From NCBI GenBank assembly GCA_002337925.1, contig DDHB01000072.1, positions 1-5,695 on the forward strand: DNA of 5,695 nt. The letters are read 5' to 3'. Position 1 is the first letter of the stretch; each line of letters begins with the position of its first letter. Source of the DNA: Sporomusaceae bacterium UBA1887. GTDB lineage: Bacteria > Bacillota > Negativicutes > Sporomusales > DSM-15969. Shown here in pieces: positions 5,201 to 5,695 of the stretch. A model generated the notes under the pieces. That model was not told the DNA's origin and made no database searches. It saw only the letters and a list, made by a program, of their open reading frames with translations. Made by a program: the position numbers and the translations under genes.

Positions 5201-5223
5201 GCAAAAAAAAACCTCTGATGCAA
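5195..5223 (-). promoter_or_regulatory. Putative promoter of the T-box-alaR-alaT transcript
   Basis: On the minus strand TTGCAT (5223-5218) and TATGCT (5200-5195) are 17 bases apart, with TGC before the -10 forming an extended -10. Transcription would begin near 5188, about 20 bases before Stem I. The -35 is weak (three of six). An alternative pair, TTGCTA and CATAAC, lies slightly downstream. Confidence 0.5.
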
Positions 5224-5321
5224 GGGCAGATTTATTAATTATTAACATTTCGGGGAAGGTAGAGTGAATCTTATCGCGAATTATGGCAGAAAGTCAAATT
5301 TATTTTCAAGGAGGAATTGCC

Positions 5322-5516
5322 TTGATTGATCAAGATGATAAGGTATTGCCGGTGGCTCCGGTTGTAGGTAATAAAGCGATAAAAATTATGTCATTTGGAC
5401 TTGAGCAGAATAAAGATCAACAAGTGAATCGCAAAAAAGTGACCAACCGCTCTGAGAAAAATAAGAAAGAGCTTATCTGTACGGTCACGGCCGATAAGGT
5501 AGACTGTCAAATCTAA
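5322..5516 (+). CDS. Hypothetical 64-aa protein starting at TTG
   Basis: A small protein with no recognised family. I start it at TTG because AAGGAGG (5308-5314) lies exactly seven bases upstream. The in-frame ATG at 5283 has no ribosome binding site nearby and would place this perfect site inside the gene. From the TTG, residues 1-27 are mildly hydrophobic (VLPVAPVVGNKAIKIMSFGL), 29-50 are very polar and Lys/Asn/Gln-rich (QNKDQQVNRKK then NRSEKNKK), and the end ELICTVTADKVDCQI has two cysteines (C53, C62). There is no signal peptide or membrane helix. It stands alone between the divergent alaR operon and msrA, with no clear terminator after it. Coding status rests on the ribosome binding site and the open frame, so it is likely but not certain. 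Confidence 0.65.
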   Translation: MIDQDDKVLPVAPVVGNKAIKIMSFGLEQNKDQQVNRKKVTNRSEKNKKELICTVTADKVDCQI

Positions 5517-5582
5517 TAACTTGCAGCTTAAGGCGTAGGAATGGATTTGAGCTGACAAGGTACAAAAGTGTACAGCGGTGGA

Positions 5583-5609
5583 TAGACACTGTTAATAAGC
5601 GTGTATACT
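5583..5609 (+). promoter_or_regulatory. Possible msrA promoter
   Basis: TAGACA (5583-5588, five of six) is followed after 15 bases by TATACT (5604-5609, five of six). A 17-base spacing is reached if TACTAA (5606-5611) is the -10. It lies about 25-30 bases before the msrA start. Between 5517 and 5580 I see no terminator or gene. Confidence 0.42.
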
Positions 5610-5634
5610 AATTGCTAAAGGTGGTGATGTTGCA

Positions 5635-5695
5635 GTGAAAAAAATATGGCTGGCAGGCGGCTGCTTCTGGGGTGTTGAGGGCTACTTTCAGCAAT
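5635..5695 (+). CDS. msrA: Peptide methionine sulfoxide reductase MsrA, 5' end only
   Basis: The first 20 codons are present and the gene runs off the right edge. They contain AGGCFWGVEGYF, the family active-site motif with nucleophilic Cys10 in GCFW. MsrA reduces methionine-S-sulfoxide in oxidised proteins and free methionine, a repair function in the cytoplasm. The start is GTG, preceded by AAAGGTGGTGAT; the nearby ATG at 5627 reads into a stop after three codons. Whether an MsrB domain is fused at the C-terminus, as in some bacteria, cannot be seen here. Confidence 0.93.
   Translation, partial: MKKIWLAGGCFWGVEGYFQQ

Noticed and set aside
5179..5211. Hairpin plus A-run as a terminator
   Set aside because: The A-run follows the stem on the plus strand, so the T-run precedes the stem on the minus strand; neither order terminates transcription.

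Overview
This is an AT-rich chromosomal segment from a low-GC Gram-positive (Bacillota) lineage, probably a spore former. The reasons are strong AGGAGG-type ribosome binding sites, a canonical T-box riboswitch, an alaR-alaT pair laid out as in Bacillus subtilis, an exported polysaccharide deacetylase and a CBO0543-type membrane protein. A Negativicutes/Sporomusaceae-like source would fit, but that is only an impression. I see no rRNA, tRNA, CRISPR array, transposase or phage integrase.

Layout. Positions 1-80 hold two tandem terminators. From 84 to 1885 four genes lie on the minus strand: a 35-aa charge-free membrane peptide, a secreted NodB-type polysaccharide deacetylase, a 65-aa unknown protein that ends inside its own terminator, and a five-helix CBO0543-family membrane protein. 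From 2057 to 3163 a two-gene plus-strand cassette encodes a Ser/Asn-rich, probably all-beta protein of unknown role and a guanylate-kinase-family protein. It converges on the next operon at a long bidirectional inverted-repeat terminator.

The best understood part is 3224-5223 on the minus strand. It runs from a promoter with an overlapping palindrome, through a complete T-box leader (Stem I, T-box sequence, intrinsic terminator), to alaR (Lrp/AsnC regulator) and alaT (alanine-type aminotransferase), which overlap by ATGA. The leader reads best as an alanine T-box. The GCC specifier is followed by A, and the UGGU bulge fits a tRNA with discriminator A, as tRNA-Ala has; a competing serine reading (AGC) would expect discriminator G. 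The operon would then sense uncharged tRNA-Ala through the leader and probably alanine itself through AlaR.

On the right, a 64-aa unknown protein (best start TTG at 5322, not the upstream ATG) and the first 20 codons of msrA run on the plus strand. The most notable items are the alanine T-box over alaR-alaT, the palindrome on its promoter, the unexplained plus-strand cassette beside an orphan minus-strand terminator, and the charge-free peptide with a palindrome on its putative -10 box. I did not find clear evidence of a wholly new multi-gene system.
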